Source: Castellaniella hirudinis_A
GTDB taxonomy: Bacteria; Pseudomonadota; Gammaproteobacteria; Burkholderiales; Burkholderiaceae_B
Assembly (NCBI RefSeq): GCF_047468865.1
Contig: NZ_JBLGTV010000017.1
Location: forward strand, 1-64,000
Direction: 5' to 3'
DNA length: 64,000 nucleotides
The position numbers and the translations under genes were made by a program. This document shows positions 57,122 to 64,000 of the stretch, piece by piece. How positions within the stretch are numbered: the first letter of the stretch is position 1; each line of letters opens with the position of its first letter. Under the pieces are notes generated by a model. It was not told the DNA's origin. It made no database searches and worked only from the letters and a program-made list of their open reading frames with translations.

Positions 57122-57213
57122 CGTTGCCGGTTTGATGTCGCCGCGATGCGGCGCCGGCCGCGCCTCGGGCGGGGCCGCGAGGCGCATGGCGGGCCTGCCG
57201 GCCCCGGGCCGGA

Positions 57214-58059
57214 TCAGATCATGGGCAGGTAGCCGGGCTTGGGGCCGCGCGGGAAAGCGCGATCCAGCCGCTGGATGTCGGCCGGATCCAGCGTGATCCG
57301 TCCGGCGGCGGCGTTGGCTTGGGTGTGCGCGACCGATGCTGATTTAGGGATGGTGAACAGGCCGTCTTCGCGGGTCAGGAAAGCCAGGGCGATCTGGCGC
57401 GGCGTGGCTTGGCGGGCCTCGGCCACCGCATGCAGAACCTGTCCGGCGGCGCTTTGGGCGTCCGGGAAATCATTGTGCCCGAAAGGGCTGTAGGCCACCA
57501 CGGCCACCCCGTGCGCCTGGCACCAGGGGATCACGGCGTGTTCGATGGCGCGTTCCCGCAGGTGGTACAGCACCTGGTTGCAGGCCAGTTTTCCGGGGCC
57601 CAGGATGTCCCAGGCTTCTTGCAGGTCGTCCACGTCGAAATTGCTGACCCCGTAGGCGCGGATCTTGCCTGCGGCCTGCAGGGTGTCGAAGGCGCGAAAG
57701 GTTTCTTCCAGAGGCACTGCGCCGCGCCAGTGCAGCAGGTAGGTATCCAGGTGATCCGTGCCCAGGGCTTTCAGCGAGCGTTCGCAGGCGGCGATGGCGC
57801 CGCGATACGATGCGTTGGATGGCAGAACCTTGGAGACCAGGAAAACGTCGTCACGGCGGCCCCGGATGGCTTGGCCCACGAGGGCTTCCGCCGCGCCCGA
57901 GCCGTACATTTCGGCGCTGTCGATGTGGTTCATCCCGGCATCCAGGCCCGCCTGGAAGGCGGCGACGGCCTGGCGGGGATCGGCGTCCTCGATATACCAG
58001 CTGCCTTGCCCCAGGACGGCGACCGTGCGGCCCGTCGTGCCGAAAATACGTGTTTTCAT
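57214..58059 (-). CDS. Aldo/keto reductase
   Basis: 281 residues, (beta/alpha)8 barrel. The catalytic Asp and Tyr lie in HIDSAEMYGSG, Lys in LVSKVLPSN and His in LLHWRG. NADPH contacts come from the C-terminal TIPKSASVAH segment. The start is MKTRIFGTTGR; upstream in-frame codons look non-coding. Substrate unknown. Confidence 0.9.
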   Translation of the reverse strand: MKTRIFGTTGRTVAVLGQGSWYIEDADPRQAVAAFQAGLDAGMNHIDSAEMYGSGAAEALVGQAIRGRRDDVFLVSKVLPSNASYRGAIAACERSLKALGTDHLDTYLLHWRGAVPLEETFRAFDTLQAAGKIRAYGVSNFDVDDLQEAWDILGPGKLACNQVLYHLRERAIEHAVIPWCQAHGVAVVAYSPFGHNDFPDAQSAAGQVLHAVAEARQATPRQIALAFLTREDGLFTIPKSASVAHTQANAAAGRITLDPADIQRLDRAFPRGPKPGYLPMI

Positions 58060-58161
58060 CGTGAGACTCCCTGCGGTGAAGATTGGCCGGGCCGCTGGCC
58101 AGGCGCCTCGTGCAATATACCGCGGGCGCCCCGGCGCGGGATGCCTGGAAGGCAATAGACC

Positions 58162-59295
58162 TTATTCGGGCCGCAGCACGATCTGGGTGATTTCCGATGG
58201 CCGCCCCAGGCGGATGGCCAAGCCGCTCCAGAGCCCCGTGCCGTTGCTGACGTACAGCGTCATGGGGCCGACGGTATACAGGCCGGAGACAAAACCGTCA
58301 TTGGCCATTTGGGTCAGCAGGTGCAGCCCCAGGATTTGCCCGCCGTGGGTATGGCCCGATAACTGCAAGGCGACGCCGTGCGTGGCGTTTTTCGGGGCGC
58401 CGCCGGGCCGATGATCCAGCAGGATGGTGGGCGTGCCGGCGGGGATGCCCGCCAGGGCGGCGGGCAGGTCGGGCCCGGGCAGCCCGAACGCGGTGGCCTG
58501 GCGGTCCGTCACGCCCGCCACCGCCAGGGCCTGGCCGTCCCGCTGGATCAGCACGTGGCTGTTTTCCAGCATGGTCAGGCCCAAGGCCCGGTAGGCGGGC
58601 ATCCAGCCGATGTAGTCGGCATAGTATTCGTGGTTGCCGGGGATGGCCAGCACGCCGTCGCGCGCCCGCAGCCGGGAGAATGGCTGCACGTCCCGGGCGC
58701 GTTCTTCCGGGGTGCCGTCGGCCAGGTCGCCGGTGATGACGATCAGATCCGGGTTCAACTGGTTGGCGCGTGCCACCACGGCGGCTTGCCAGGATTCCGA
58801 CAGGAGGCGGCTGGCGTGGGTGTCGGTCAACTGCACGATGCGGTAGCCGTCGAAGGCGGCGGGCAGGTTGGGGATTTTGACGGCAATGGTTTTGATGTGG
58901 GGCACCTTGACGGCTTGCCAGACGCCGATGGCGGCCAGCACAAGCGCCAGGCCGCCAATGGCCAGCCCCAGGGCGCGTCCTTGCAGGATGGCCCGCCCGA
59001 GCGCGTGGGCGGGCAGCCAGGTCAGCAGGCCCGCGATATCCCGCAGCAGCAGCAACAGGGCCAGCAGCAGGACGACCCCGAAGGCCCAGGCCAGGATGAT
59101 CAATACCCATTGGGGCAGCTCGGGCGAGGCCAGGGTGCCGAAGAACCGGAGGATGATCTGGTGATATTCGGCCGCCAGCAATAACACCAGGGCCAGGGCC
59201 GTCCGGGTGGCCGGACTGGCGGGCAGCGGCCAGACGAAGCGCCAGGCGATGTACAGCCAGATGGCGCCGGTGATCAGGGGGAGAAAAGTACCCAT
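58162..59295 (-). CDS. Membrane-anchored metallophosphoesterase (YaeI-like)
   Basis: 377 residues. Four membrane segments in the first 140 residues, then a calcineurin-like domain: QLTDTHASRLL, ITGDLADGTP, GNHEYYADY and SGHTHGGQILGL carry the two-metal site. Relatives act on lipid or nucleotide phosphates at the membrane. The last housekeeping gene before the tRNA-Cys island. Confidence 0.9.
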   Translation of the reverse strand: MGTFLPLITGAIWLYIAWRFVWPLPASPATRTALALVLLLAAEYHQIILRFFGTLASPELPQWVLIILAWAFGVVLLLALLLLLRDIAGLLTWLPAHALGRAILQGRALGLAIGGLALVLAAIGVWQAVKVPHIKTIAVKIPNLPAAFDGYRIVQLTDTHASRLLSESWQAAVVARANQLNPDLIVITGDLADGTPEERARDVQPFSRLRARDGVLAIPGNHEYYADYIGWMPAYRALGLTMLENSHVLIQRDGQALAVAGVTDRQATAFGLPGPDLPAALAGIPAGTPTILLDHRPGGAPKNATHGVALQLSGHTHGGQILGLHLLTQMANDGFVSGLYTVGPMTLYVSNGTGLWSGLAIRLGRPSEITQIVLRPE

Positions 59296-59390
59296 GGGTT
59301 AATCCTGGCTTGCAGAAACAGAGGTTTTTATCGTAGGCGGCCATCTTAAAGCATTTGGGTCTCCCTGGCCGGGGGCGCGCCGCGAGGCGT

Positions 59391-59421
59391 TTGAGATGCG
59401 ATAGCAAAAATATCGTATAAT
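59391..59421 (+). promoter_or_regulatory. Promoter for tRNA-Cys
   Basis: TTGAGA and a perfect TATAAT separated by 19 bp, 34 bp before the tRNA. A GCTGG/CCAGC hairpin lies between. Confidence 0.5.
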
Positions 59422-59454
59422 GCCGGACTTGGCTGGGTTTTCCAGCGCATCATT

Positions 59455-59528
59455 GGCGCAATGGCAGAGTGGTGATGCAGCGGACTGCAAATCCGTATAC
59501 GTCGGTTCGATTCCGGCTTGCGCCTCCA
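59455..59528 (+). tRNA. tRNA-Cys (GCA)
   Basis: 74 nt including encoded CCA. Acceptor arms GGCGCAA and TTGCGCC, anticodon GCA in the loop CTGCAAA, T-arm loop GGTTCGATTCC, discriminator T. A terminator follows. Its 3' half is repeated at 61816-61877. Confidence 0.96.
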
Positions 59529-59537
59529 AATGAAATC

Positions 59538-59570
59538 AAGGGCTTACGTTTCTGGCGTAGGTCCTTTTTT
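59538..59570 (+). terminator. tRNA-Cys terminator
   Basis: AAGGGCTTACG pairs with CGTAGGTCCTT (two G-U pairs) around a 7-nt loop; T-run follows. Confidence 0.85.
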
Positions 59571-59938
59571 CGTTTTGGTGTCAATAAAATGGCAACCGAT
59601 GGCGGGTACGGCCAGGCTGTGTGTCGGCATGGGGTGTCCCCGATCTGGTGGCTGCTCCTGCGTACTATCCGCCTGCATGGACTGCTGTTGAAGCGTTGCC
59701 GTGCATCGCAAGCCCCCGACTGTGGGGCATACCAACAGCCCCAGCGAGTGCGGAGCCTTGAAGAAACGTTTGCTGCGCAAATGGATGGCGAAGTGATGTG
59801 GCTAGGCCAATGCAGCAGCGACTACCCGTGCTAAACGAATATGTCTCTACTTTACTTGCTGGTTTTCCTTCGCAAGGACTATCAGACAGTACAATCGACG
59901 TCAAGCTTGCCACAAGGCAGCCATTTTGAGTAGAAAGC
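59571..59938. other. Gene-free stretch at left island edge
   Basis: About 370 bp after the tRNA terminator. The first 140 bp belong to the direct repeat. The rest has no credible reading frame; open frames on both strands lack family features or ribosome sites. Base composition moves toward AT from about 59830. Confidence 0.6.
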
Positions 59939-61125
59939 ATGAAAAGCAATATAGTCACCATTCATGGTAGCCCTCAGTATCCAACTATTTCTCTTTTTTC
60001 TGGCGCTATGGGCCTGGATCTCGGCCTCATGGCGGCAGGGGTCAATGTGTGCATCTCACAGGATATGGATAAATGGTGCGCTGAAACCATTCGGGCAAAT
60101 GGGCATGCTGTAGTAGAAGGTGATATTAAAGAACTCATCGAGAATGACCCATCATGCAAATTCTTATTGCAAGCGGGCAAGGTGGCAAAAAAGGATTTAT
60201 TTGCGGTTGTGGGCGGCCCTCCTTGCCAAGCGTACTCTACTGCGGGAAAACGTCTTGGTGTTGAAGATGAAAGGGGGGGCTTTTTGAACAGTTTGCTCAG
60301 GTGGTAGAAAACCTAAGGCCACGATTCTTTGTCATGGAGAACGTAAAGGGGTTGCTTTCTATGCATAGCAATAAGGATGACAAATCCAAGCCCATGCTTT
60401 TGGAAATAATACTCAAGAGGCTTACGGATTTAGGTTATCACGTCGTGTATGGTTTGCTGGATGCGGTGCATTATGGGGTGCCCCAATTTAGAGAAAGGCT
60501 GATTATTATCGGCAGCCGCGATAATGAACCGATCTTCATTCCATCCCCAACACACTTTCATCTTCACCAAGACCCCAACATGAGATGGAGAACCCTTGGT
60601 TCAGCAATTTCTGATTTAATGGAAAATCCTGGGCCAGGAGCGAAATTCTCTCAAAAAACCATTGATTTTTTGAAGAAAATTCCTGAAGGTGGCAATTGGC
60701 GATCTCTGACGCCTGCTGATCAAAAAGTTGCCATGGGAGGTGCTTTTGAATCAGGTGGTGGGAAAGTCGGCTTTTTCAGGAGGCTTTCGTTTTCACAGCC
60801 ATCCCCCACGTTGGTCACAAGCCCAACGCAAAAAGCAACTCTATTAGGGCATCCAATACATTATCGCCCTCTATCCGTCAGAGAGTACGCTAGAATTCAG
60901 CAGTTCCCGGATTCATGGATTATTACGGGAAAAGTGGCTGACTGCTACAAACAAATCGGAAATGCAGTACCGATTGGATTGGGGAAAGCAATAGGACAAA
61001 TGCTTATATCTGTGGCTCAAGGGGACTCGGAAGTGAAAGTCCGCAGACACAGAGGTACATCTGTTCATCTGCGCTATGCTATTGCAGGAAACAAAATAAT
61101 TAGAGAAGAATCTCATGACGATTGA
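59939..61125 (+). pseudogene. C5-cytosine DNA methyltransferase, frameshifted in a G7 tract
   Basis: Two frames of one gene. Frame 1 (59939-60307) has SLFSGAMGLDLGL for SAM binding and the catalytic PCQ motif in GGPPCQAYSTAG. Frame 2 (from about 60280) has FFVMENVKGL (ENV motif), FRERLIIIGSR, a target-recognition region and QIGNAVPIGL. The switch lies at seven G residues (60273-60279): one extra G restores DERGGLFEQFAQVVENL. Full product would be about 395 residues. AT-rich codon use differs from the chromosome. It could be decayed, a phase-off state or a sequencing error. Confidence 0.88.
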
Positions 61126-61516
61126 TTCCGATGACCTTGAAATAAAAATTTCAGAACTGCTGTCGAATTTTTACCAGAAAAGGATCGAGTCATTGCAAGG
61201 CTTGCAACTTGACAGAACCTTGAAAAGGAAAAATCCGTATCTCTATCGCGCTACTGGCACTGTCGATGCTGCTGAAATTGTCGAGGAATTGCTCAGGGCC
61301 CACGTTTCCAGTTCCGATGAAACGCTATTTGGAAATGAGTTTTTTGAGCCATTGGCAAAATGGGTTGCGGAAAAAGCAAACCCGTCTGATCGCGTCACCA
61401 CATCTCATGGCGAAGGAATTGATATTTCCATAGAGTCAGATGACATCATAAAAGGCATCGCAATAAAATCCGGTGTGAATGTTTTCAATGCTCAAAGCCC
61501 CCCTCGGTCACAATAG
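61115..61516 (+). pseudogene. PmeII-like type II restriction endonuclease, N-terminal part
   Basis: 133 residues; starts inside the methyltransferase 3' end (11-bp overlap), the usual R-M coupling. KRKNPYLYRATG, the ETLFGNEFFEPLA segment, GIDISIES and AIKSGVNVFNAQS match the PmeII-type nuclease pattern, where the Asp/Lys of the PD-(D/E)XK core lie in GIDI and IAIKSG. After FNAQS the frame ends in PPRSQ-stop and IS3-like DNA follows, so the C-terminal half is gone. Probably inactive. Confidence 0.7.
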
Positions 61517-61566
61517 ATGTCCGGTTCTCTGAAAAAAGAAATTGAGGGAGCGATCGGAATGAATTC

Positions 61567-61644
61567 ATGTCCACCTACAGCCAGGAACTCAAGGAACAGG
61601 TCGTCAAGAAGATGATGCCGCCGCACAACCAGAGCGTCGCCCAA
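61567..61644 (+). mobile_element. IS3-family orfA stub
   Basis: MSTYSQELKEQVVKKMMPPH and NQSVAQ is the start of an IS3-type OrfA; homology stops at about 61644. The element's left end may be the TG of TGTCCGGTTCTC at 61516, directly at the end of the restriction gene. No orfB is present. Confidence 0.65.
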
Positions 61645-61815
61645 TCAAGCGCCAGCGCACTATTGTGGGGCAAGAAATCGAATAGTGTTTTATTTGGCGC
61701 ACACATGCGCTTCCGACGGAGTCAACCAATAGTCAACAGCAATGGTGTCTATTGGGAGGATATTGGCTGGAAATTAAAATTTAAGCCATTGTTTTGCAAT
61801 GGAATGGCCATGAAA

Positions 61816-61877
61816 GGCGCAGAGCGGCGACGATTGCAAATCCGTGTACCCCGGTTCGATTCCGAGTTGCGCCTCCA
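61816..61877 (+). pseudogene. Truncated tRNA-Cys-like sequence
   Basis: 62 nt with intact acceptor (GGCGCAG/TTGCGCC), GCA anticodon and CCA, but 12 nt shorter than the gene at 59455, all missing from the D-arm side. Unlikely to fold as a working tRNA; an att-derived copy. Confidence 0.75.
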
Positions 61878-61886
61878 AATGAAATC

Positions 61887-61919
61887 AAGGACTTACGTGT
61901 TGAGCGTAGGTCCTTTTTT
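61887..61919 (+). terminator. Duplicate of the tRNA-Cys terminator
   Basis: AAGGACTTACG pairs with CGTAGGTCCTT around TGTTGAG, then T6. It has one G-U pair fewer than the copy at 59538. Confidence 0.8.
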
Positions 61920-61989
61920 CGTTTGGGTGTCAACGAAGTGTCAACCGATGGCGGGTAGCGGCCAGGCATAGGCCGGCTGTGGCGGTTGT

Positions 61990-62207
61990 TGACACTTGAG
62001 GGGCGCATTTGTGTTGACATGGGTTGTGTCCGACCTGGTGGCTTCTTCTGCGTACTATCAGCCTGCATGGGCTGCTGCTAAAGCCTGCCGCGCATCGCAT
62101 ATCTGCGCCCCTCAAGTGTCAAGATCGCCATGCGCACAATCGCCTCATCATCAATCAGTGCTGCCGGCAGCAGGAACTGTGATGATTGATCTTGACACTT
62201 GAGGGGC
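61990..62207. repeat. Three copies of an 18/15-bp element, TGACACTTGAGGGGC(GCA)
   Basis: Copies at 61990-62007 (plus), 62104-62121 (inverted, 18/18 identical) and 62193-62207 (plus, 15 bp). The second and third also share GATCT before the core. Iteron- or operator-like. Confidence 0.85.
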
Positions 62208-62318
62208 CGGCATCCAGCAGCCAGACAATACGCCTTTCCCTGGCTGGCTCCTATCGGCTGCACGCTATGGCCGGTAAGCGGTAAGAAGAATAATCTTCTT
62301 ATTATTCTTACCCTTGCA

Positions 62319-62356
62319 TGTTGTATGTTGTATGTAGTGCGATACAACATACAACA
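62319..62356. repeat. Perfect 15-bp inverted repeat built of TGTTGTA heptads
   Basis: TGTTGTATGTTGTAT (62319-62333) and ATACAACATACAACA (62342-62356) with an 8-bp centre; each arm is itself two heptads. A separate AAGAAG/CTTCTT hairpin lies just upstream (62284-62301). Confidence 0.88.
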
Positions 62357-62400
62357 CGCTACAGCCCATCGCCTGCACGCGTGGCCAGGGCTTTAGCCGC

Positions 62401-62440
62401 TAAAATCCCAGCACACCGTCATGTCCCGTACCAGGTACGG
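62401..62440 (+). promoter_or_regulatory. Promoter and operator candidate for the orphan antitoxin
   Basis: -10-like TAAAAT at 62401-62406 and, 19 bp on, the palindrome CCGTAC-CAG-GTACGG (62426-62440) in the leader. Autoregulatory operators sit in this position in toxin-antitoxin operons. Confidence 0.4.
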
Positions 62441-62465
62441 CACTCACCGCCACGGAGAATTTGTT

Positions 62466-62711
62466 ATGGGCCGAAAAGAAACAGAAGATGCCATTGCCGA
62501 AGCACGTGCCGGCGGCCTGACGCGCTTTCCCACGGTGGAAGCATTGATGGAAGACCTGAATCGTGAGGTCGAAGAAACAGAGCAGCCCACGCAAACACGT
62601 CCACGCTACACGCTGGATGAATTGCTGGCTGAATCTGACTACTCGCAGCCACGAACACCGGAAGAACAGGAATGGCTCGATGCTCCGCCCGTCGGTCGGG
62701 AACTGCTGTAA
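62466..62711 (+). CDS. Orphan antitoxin, apparently chimeric (RelB/DinJ-like plus MazE/PemI-like)
   Basis: 81 residues from ATG 62466, preceded by CGGAG. Residues about 8-33 (AIAEARAGGLTRFPTVEALM) look like the C-terminal part of RelB/DinJ antitoxins; residues about 47-81 (RYTLDELLAESDYS, EQEWLDAPPVGRELL) look like the toxin-binding tail of MazE/PemI antitoxins. The DNA-binding domains of both families are missing. No toxin follows: the integrase stub lies directly downstream on the other strand. Confidence 0.6.
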   Translation: MGRKETEDAIAEARAGGLTRFPTVEALMEDLNREVEETEQPTQTRPRYTLDELLAESDYSQPRTPEEQEWLDAPPVGRELL

Positions 62712-62718
62712 CCGTCGA

Positions 62719-63007
62719 TCAAACCAGGCTGCTATTTGCTGGATTTGTCCGCTGACGTAGCGGATTCAACCTTCTGGCCTCCTGCAAGTGATCAGGGGCA
62801 AGGTGGGCATACCGCATTGTCATCGTCAGGGTTGAATGCCCCAGGATGCGCTGCAAGGTCAGAATGTTGCCGCCGTTCATCATGAAGTGGCTGGCGAACG
62901 TATGCCGCAGCACATGCGTCATCTGTCCGGCAGGCAAGATGATCTTTGCTCGGGCCAGCGCCACGCGAAACGCCGGCATGGCTGAACCGAATACCCTGCC
63001 CATCACG
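62719..63007 (-). pseudogene. P2-type tyrosine integrase, C-terminal fragment
   Basis: About 95 residues remain. THVLRHTFASHFMMNGG holds the catalytic H-x-x-R, ILGHSTLTMTMRYAHLAP the second His and the nucleophile Tyr; ARRLNPLR is the P2 Int-like tail. The N-terminal and most of the catalytic domain are missing; the frame before about 63007 turns into the antisense of the phage rep gene. No activity expected. Confidence 0.8.
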
Positions 63008-63021
63008 CCATGCTCGCGGTT

Positions 63022-63515
63022 GTGACGACGGATTGGCTCTCGACCACGATCAAGGGAACCGATCTGTTCAATTTCCTGTTCTGGACGCTGAGCAACGAAC
63101 ACCATGAAGGTGAGTTCGTCACTGAAGTCCAGGTCATGGCGATCCTGGCCAAGAAAGTTGCTGCGATCACTGGCTTTCAGGTGGGCGACCTGCGCCCAGG
63201 CCGCAACTACTACGACAGCACCCTACGCATTTTGAACGATGAAGGCGAAGAAGTCGGCAGCGTGTCCGGTGGCGGCGTGTACCAGCGCGATACCTATCTG
63301 ATCATGCTCAATGGCAGCGGCTGCACCTTCGCTAAGGCTGGCTGGCGTCAGGCCATGTACGACTTTCTGGTGCCGCTCAATGCCCGGTTGTCTCGCATCG
63401 ACATTGCCCTGGACTTCTTCGAGGGAGGATGTGGCGGCGTCGAAGGTGTGCGCGAAGCCTGCATGAATGGCGGTTTCGACTATCACGGCAGACGGCCTCA
63501 GGGGCGCATGGATGG
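63022..63515 (+). pseudogene. Filamentous-phage replication initiator (RstA/Rep_trans-like), N-terminal fragment
   Basis: The start may be GTG 63022 (MTTDWLSTTIKG). Segments YDSTLRILND, GGGVYQRDTYLIMLNGSGC and ARLSRIDIALDFFEG match inovirus Rep proteins. Similarity ends near FDYHGRRPQG; the same frame then continues into Zot sequence, so the rest of Rep and all coat genes are deleted. The initiator would nick the phage origin for rolling-circle replication; this remnant should not. Confidence 0.72.
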
Positions 63516-63573
63516 CTATTGGGATGCTGGTCACCTGCGTACCGCCTGGCACGCCATTGGCATTCTGCAAAGC

Positions 63574-64000
63574 CTGACGCTGTTCTTCTTCCTTCTGTCT
63601 GGCTTGAGTTGGTGCGGAACGCTGATCTTCGGCATGTACCAAGCGGCCATTCATGATCTGCGCGTGAATGGGAAAGCACGATGATGCAAAGCCTCTGGTA
63701 TCGCACCGGAACGCTTGGGATCCGTCGTGCATTGCAAGAACGAGGATGTAGGCAAAGCCGATTTTCTGCCCTACGGCGAGACCGTCGATACCTTCTGCCA
63801 GCCCGGCGATATCATCTGCATTGATGAGGCATGGCGCTTCTGGGGGACGGACTGCAAGCTGCTGGCCGAACACAAGGTGTTCTTCCGAGAGCATCGCCAC
63901 TTCGTCCATCCCGATACCAAGGTGTGCTGCGACTTGGTGCTGATGGTGCAGGACATTTCCGATCTGCACCGCATCCTTAAGGTCGTTGTGGAAGTCACCT
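63574..64000 (+). pseudogene. Zot/gene I phage assembly ATPase, damaged, runs off the window
   Basis: LTLFFFLLSGL is the usual Zot first strand, but the P-loop that should follow reads SWCGTL with no lysine. FGMYQAAIHDLRVNGKAR then meets TGA at 63682; in the same frame ASGIAPERLGSVVHC, a Walker B DIICIDEAWRFWG and FFREHRHFVHPDTKVCC follow to the edge. Ten or so residues around TGA seem lost. Zot normally extrudes filamentous phage at the inner membrane; this copy is probably dead. Confidence 0.78.

Larger units (their letters stand above)
59455..59710 (+). repeat. Left copy of tRNA-Cys direct repeat (att-like)
   Basis: tRNA-Cys, its terminator and about 180 bp of following DNA recur at 61816-62099 in the same orientation with point changes and indels. 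Shared blocks include AAATGAAATCAAGG, CAACCGATGGCGGGTA and TGCGTACTATC. It marks the left edge of the small island. Confidence 0.8.
61816..62099 (+). repeat. Right copy of tRNA-Cys direct repeat (att-like)
   Basis: Matches 59455-59710 with substitutions plus an insertion of about 50 bp near 61970-62020 that carries one of the TGACACTTGAGGGGC repeats. It closes an island of about 2.1 kb. Confidence 0.78.
61645..62465. other. Gene-free mosaic right of the R-M remnant
   Basis: Holds the defective tRNA-Cys copy, its terminator, three 15-18 bp repeats, two large palindromes and the antitoxin promoter; no credible gene. A minus-strand reading frame across the tRNA copy (61781-62068) is an artefact. 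Confidence 0.6.

Noticed and set aside
59469..59834. Plus-strand protein starting inside tRNA-Cys
   Set aside because: It reads through the tRNA and its terminator with no ribosome site or family feature.
61781..62068. Minus-strand small protein over the second tRNA-Cys copy
   Set aside because: Its FGGATRNRTG segment is the antisense translation of tRNA sequence, a well-known annotation artefact.
63010..63684. A single intact 224-residue phage protein
   Set aside because: Its two halves match different inovirus proteins (Rep and Zot), and Zot continues past the stop; treated as a fused relic.

Overview
The window is high-GC chromosomal DNA from a beta-proteobacterium. The gene content and local order (relA, trpBA-accD, rne/rluC, yceD-rpmF-plsX-fabHDG-acpP-fabF-rpoE-rseAB-mucD-lepA-lepB-rnc-era-recO) point to Burkholderiales, most likely an Alcaligenaceae relative of Bordetella/Achromobacter. 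That assignment is from recognised protein families and gene order only; no database search was run.

Layout. Position 1-462: tail of an Rpn/PD-(D/E)XK transposase-like gene cut by the window edge. 495-5192: a five-gene branched-chain amino-acid-type ABC uptake operon on the minus strand. 5328-8333: nth, an orphan rnfB-type ferredoxin, an intracellular PHA depolymerase and a 7Fe ferredoxin, all minus. 8527-13800: relA, then trpB-trpA-accD. 13915-17118: RNase E, divergent from rluC and a HAD phosphatase. 19331-20655: a tetrapyrrole-methylase-fold methyltransferase and the Maf protein YceF. 20794-27109: the lipid cluster yceD-rpmF-plsX-fabH-fabD-fabG-acpP-fabF. 27120-35901: envelope stress and export/translation genes (rpoE, rseA, rseB, mucD, lepA, lepB, rnc, era, recO). 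36001-46828: a BI-1 family membrane protein, holC-pepA, lptF, a LysR/mmsA divergent pair, a MocR regulator divergent from an MFS transporter, and an RND adaptor. 46838-59295: an RND pump, pyrD, the two N-degron aminoacyl-protein transferases bpt and aat, a Nudix hydrolase, a HTHP-type heme protein, a peptidase, an aldo/keto reductase and a metallophosphoesterase.

At 59455 a tRNA-Cys marks the end of the housekeeping chromosome. Beyond it the DNA becomes visibly AT-richer and is a mosaic of decayed mobile DNA: a C5-cytosine methyltransferase frameshifted in a G7 tract, overlapping a truncated PmeII-like restriction endonuclease, an IS3-type orfA stub, a second defective tRNA-Cys-like sequence with its own terminator copy (a roughly 260-280 bp direct repeat bounding a small island), repeated 15-18 bp elements, a large inverted repeat, an orphan antitoxin that looks chimeric, the C-terminal stub of a P2-type integrase, and a filamentous-phage remnant in which a replication-initiator N-terminus is fused to a damaged Zot assembly ATPase that runs off the right edge.

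The most unusual signals are the G7 frameshift in the methyltransferase, the tRNA-Cys-bounded R-M remnant, the array of 13 contiguous heptanucleotides directly upstream of the MFS gene, the Rep-Zot fusion, the chimeric antitoxin, and several operator-like palindromes (yceD promoter, 2-hydroxyacid dehydrogenase promoter, mmsA/LysR gap). No intact novel defence or secretion system is visible, and there is no CRISPR array.
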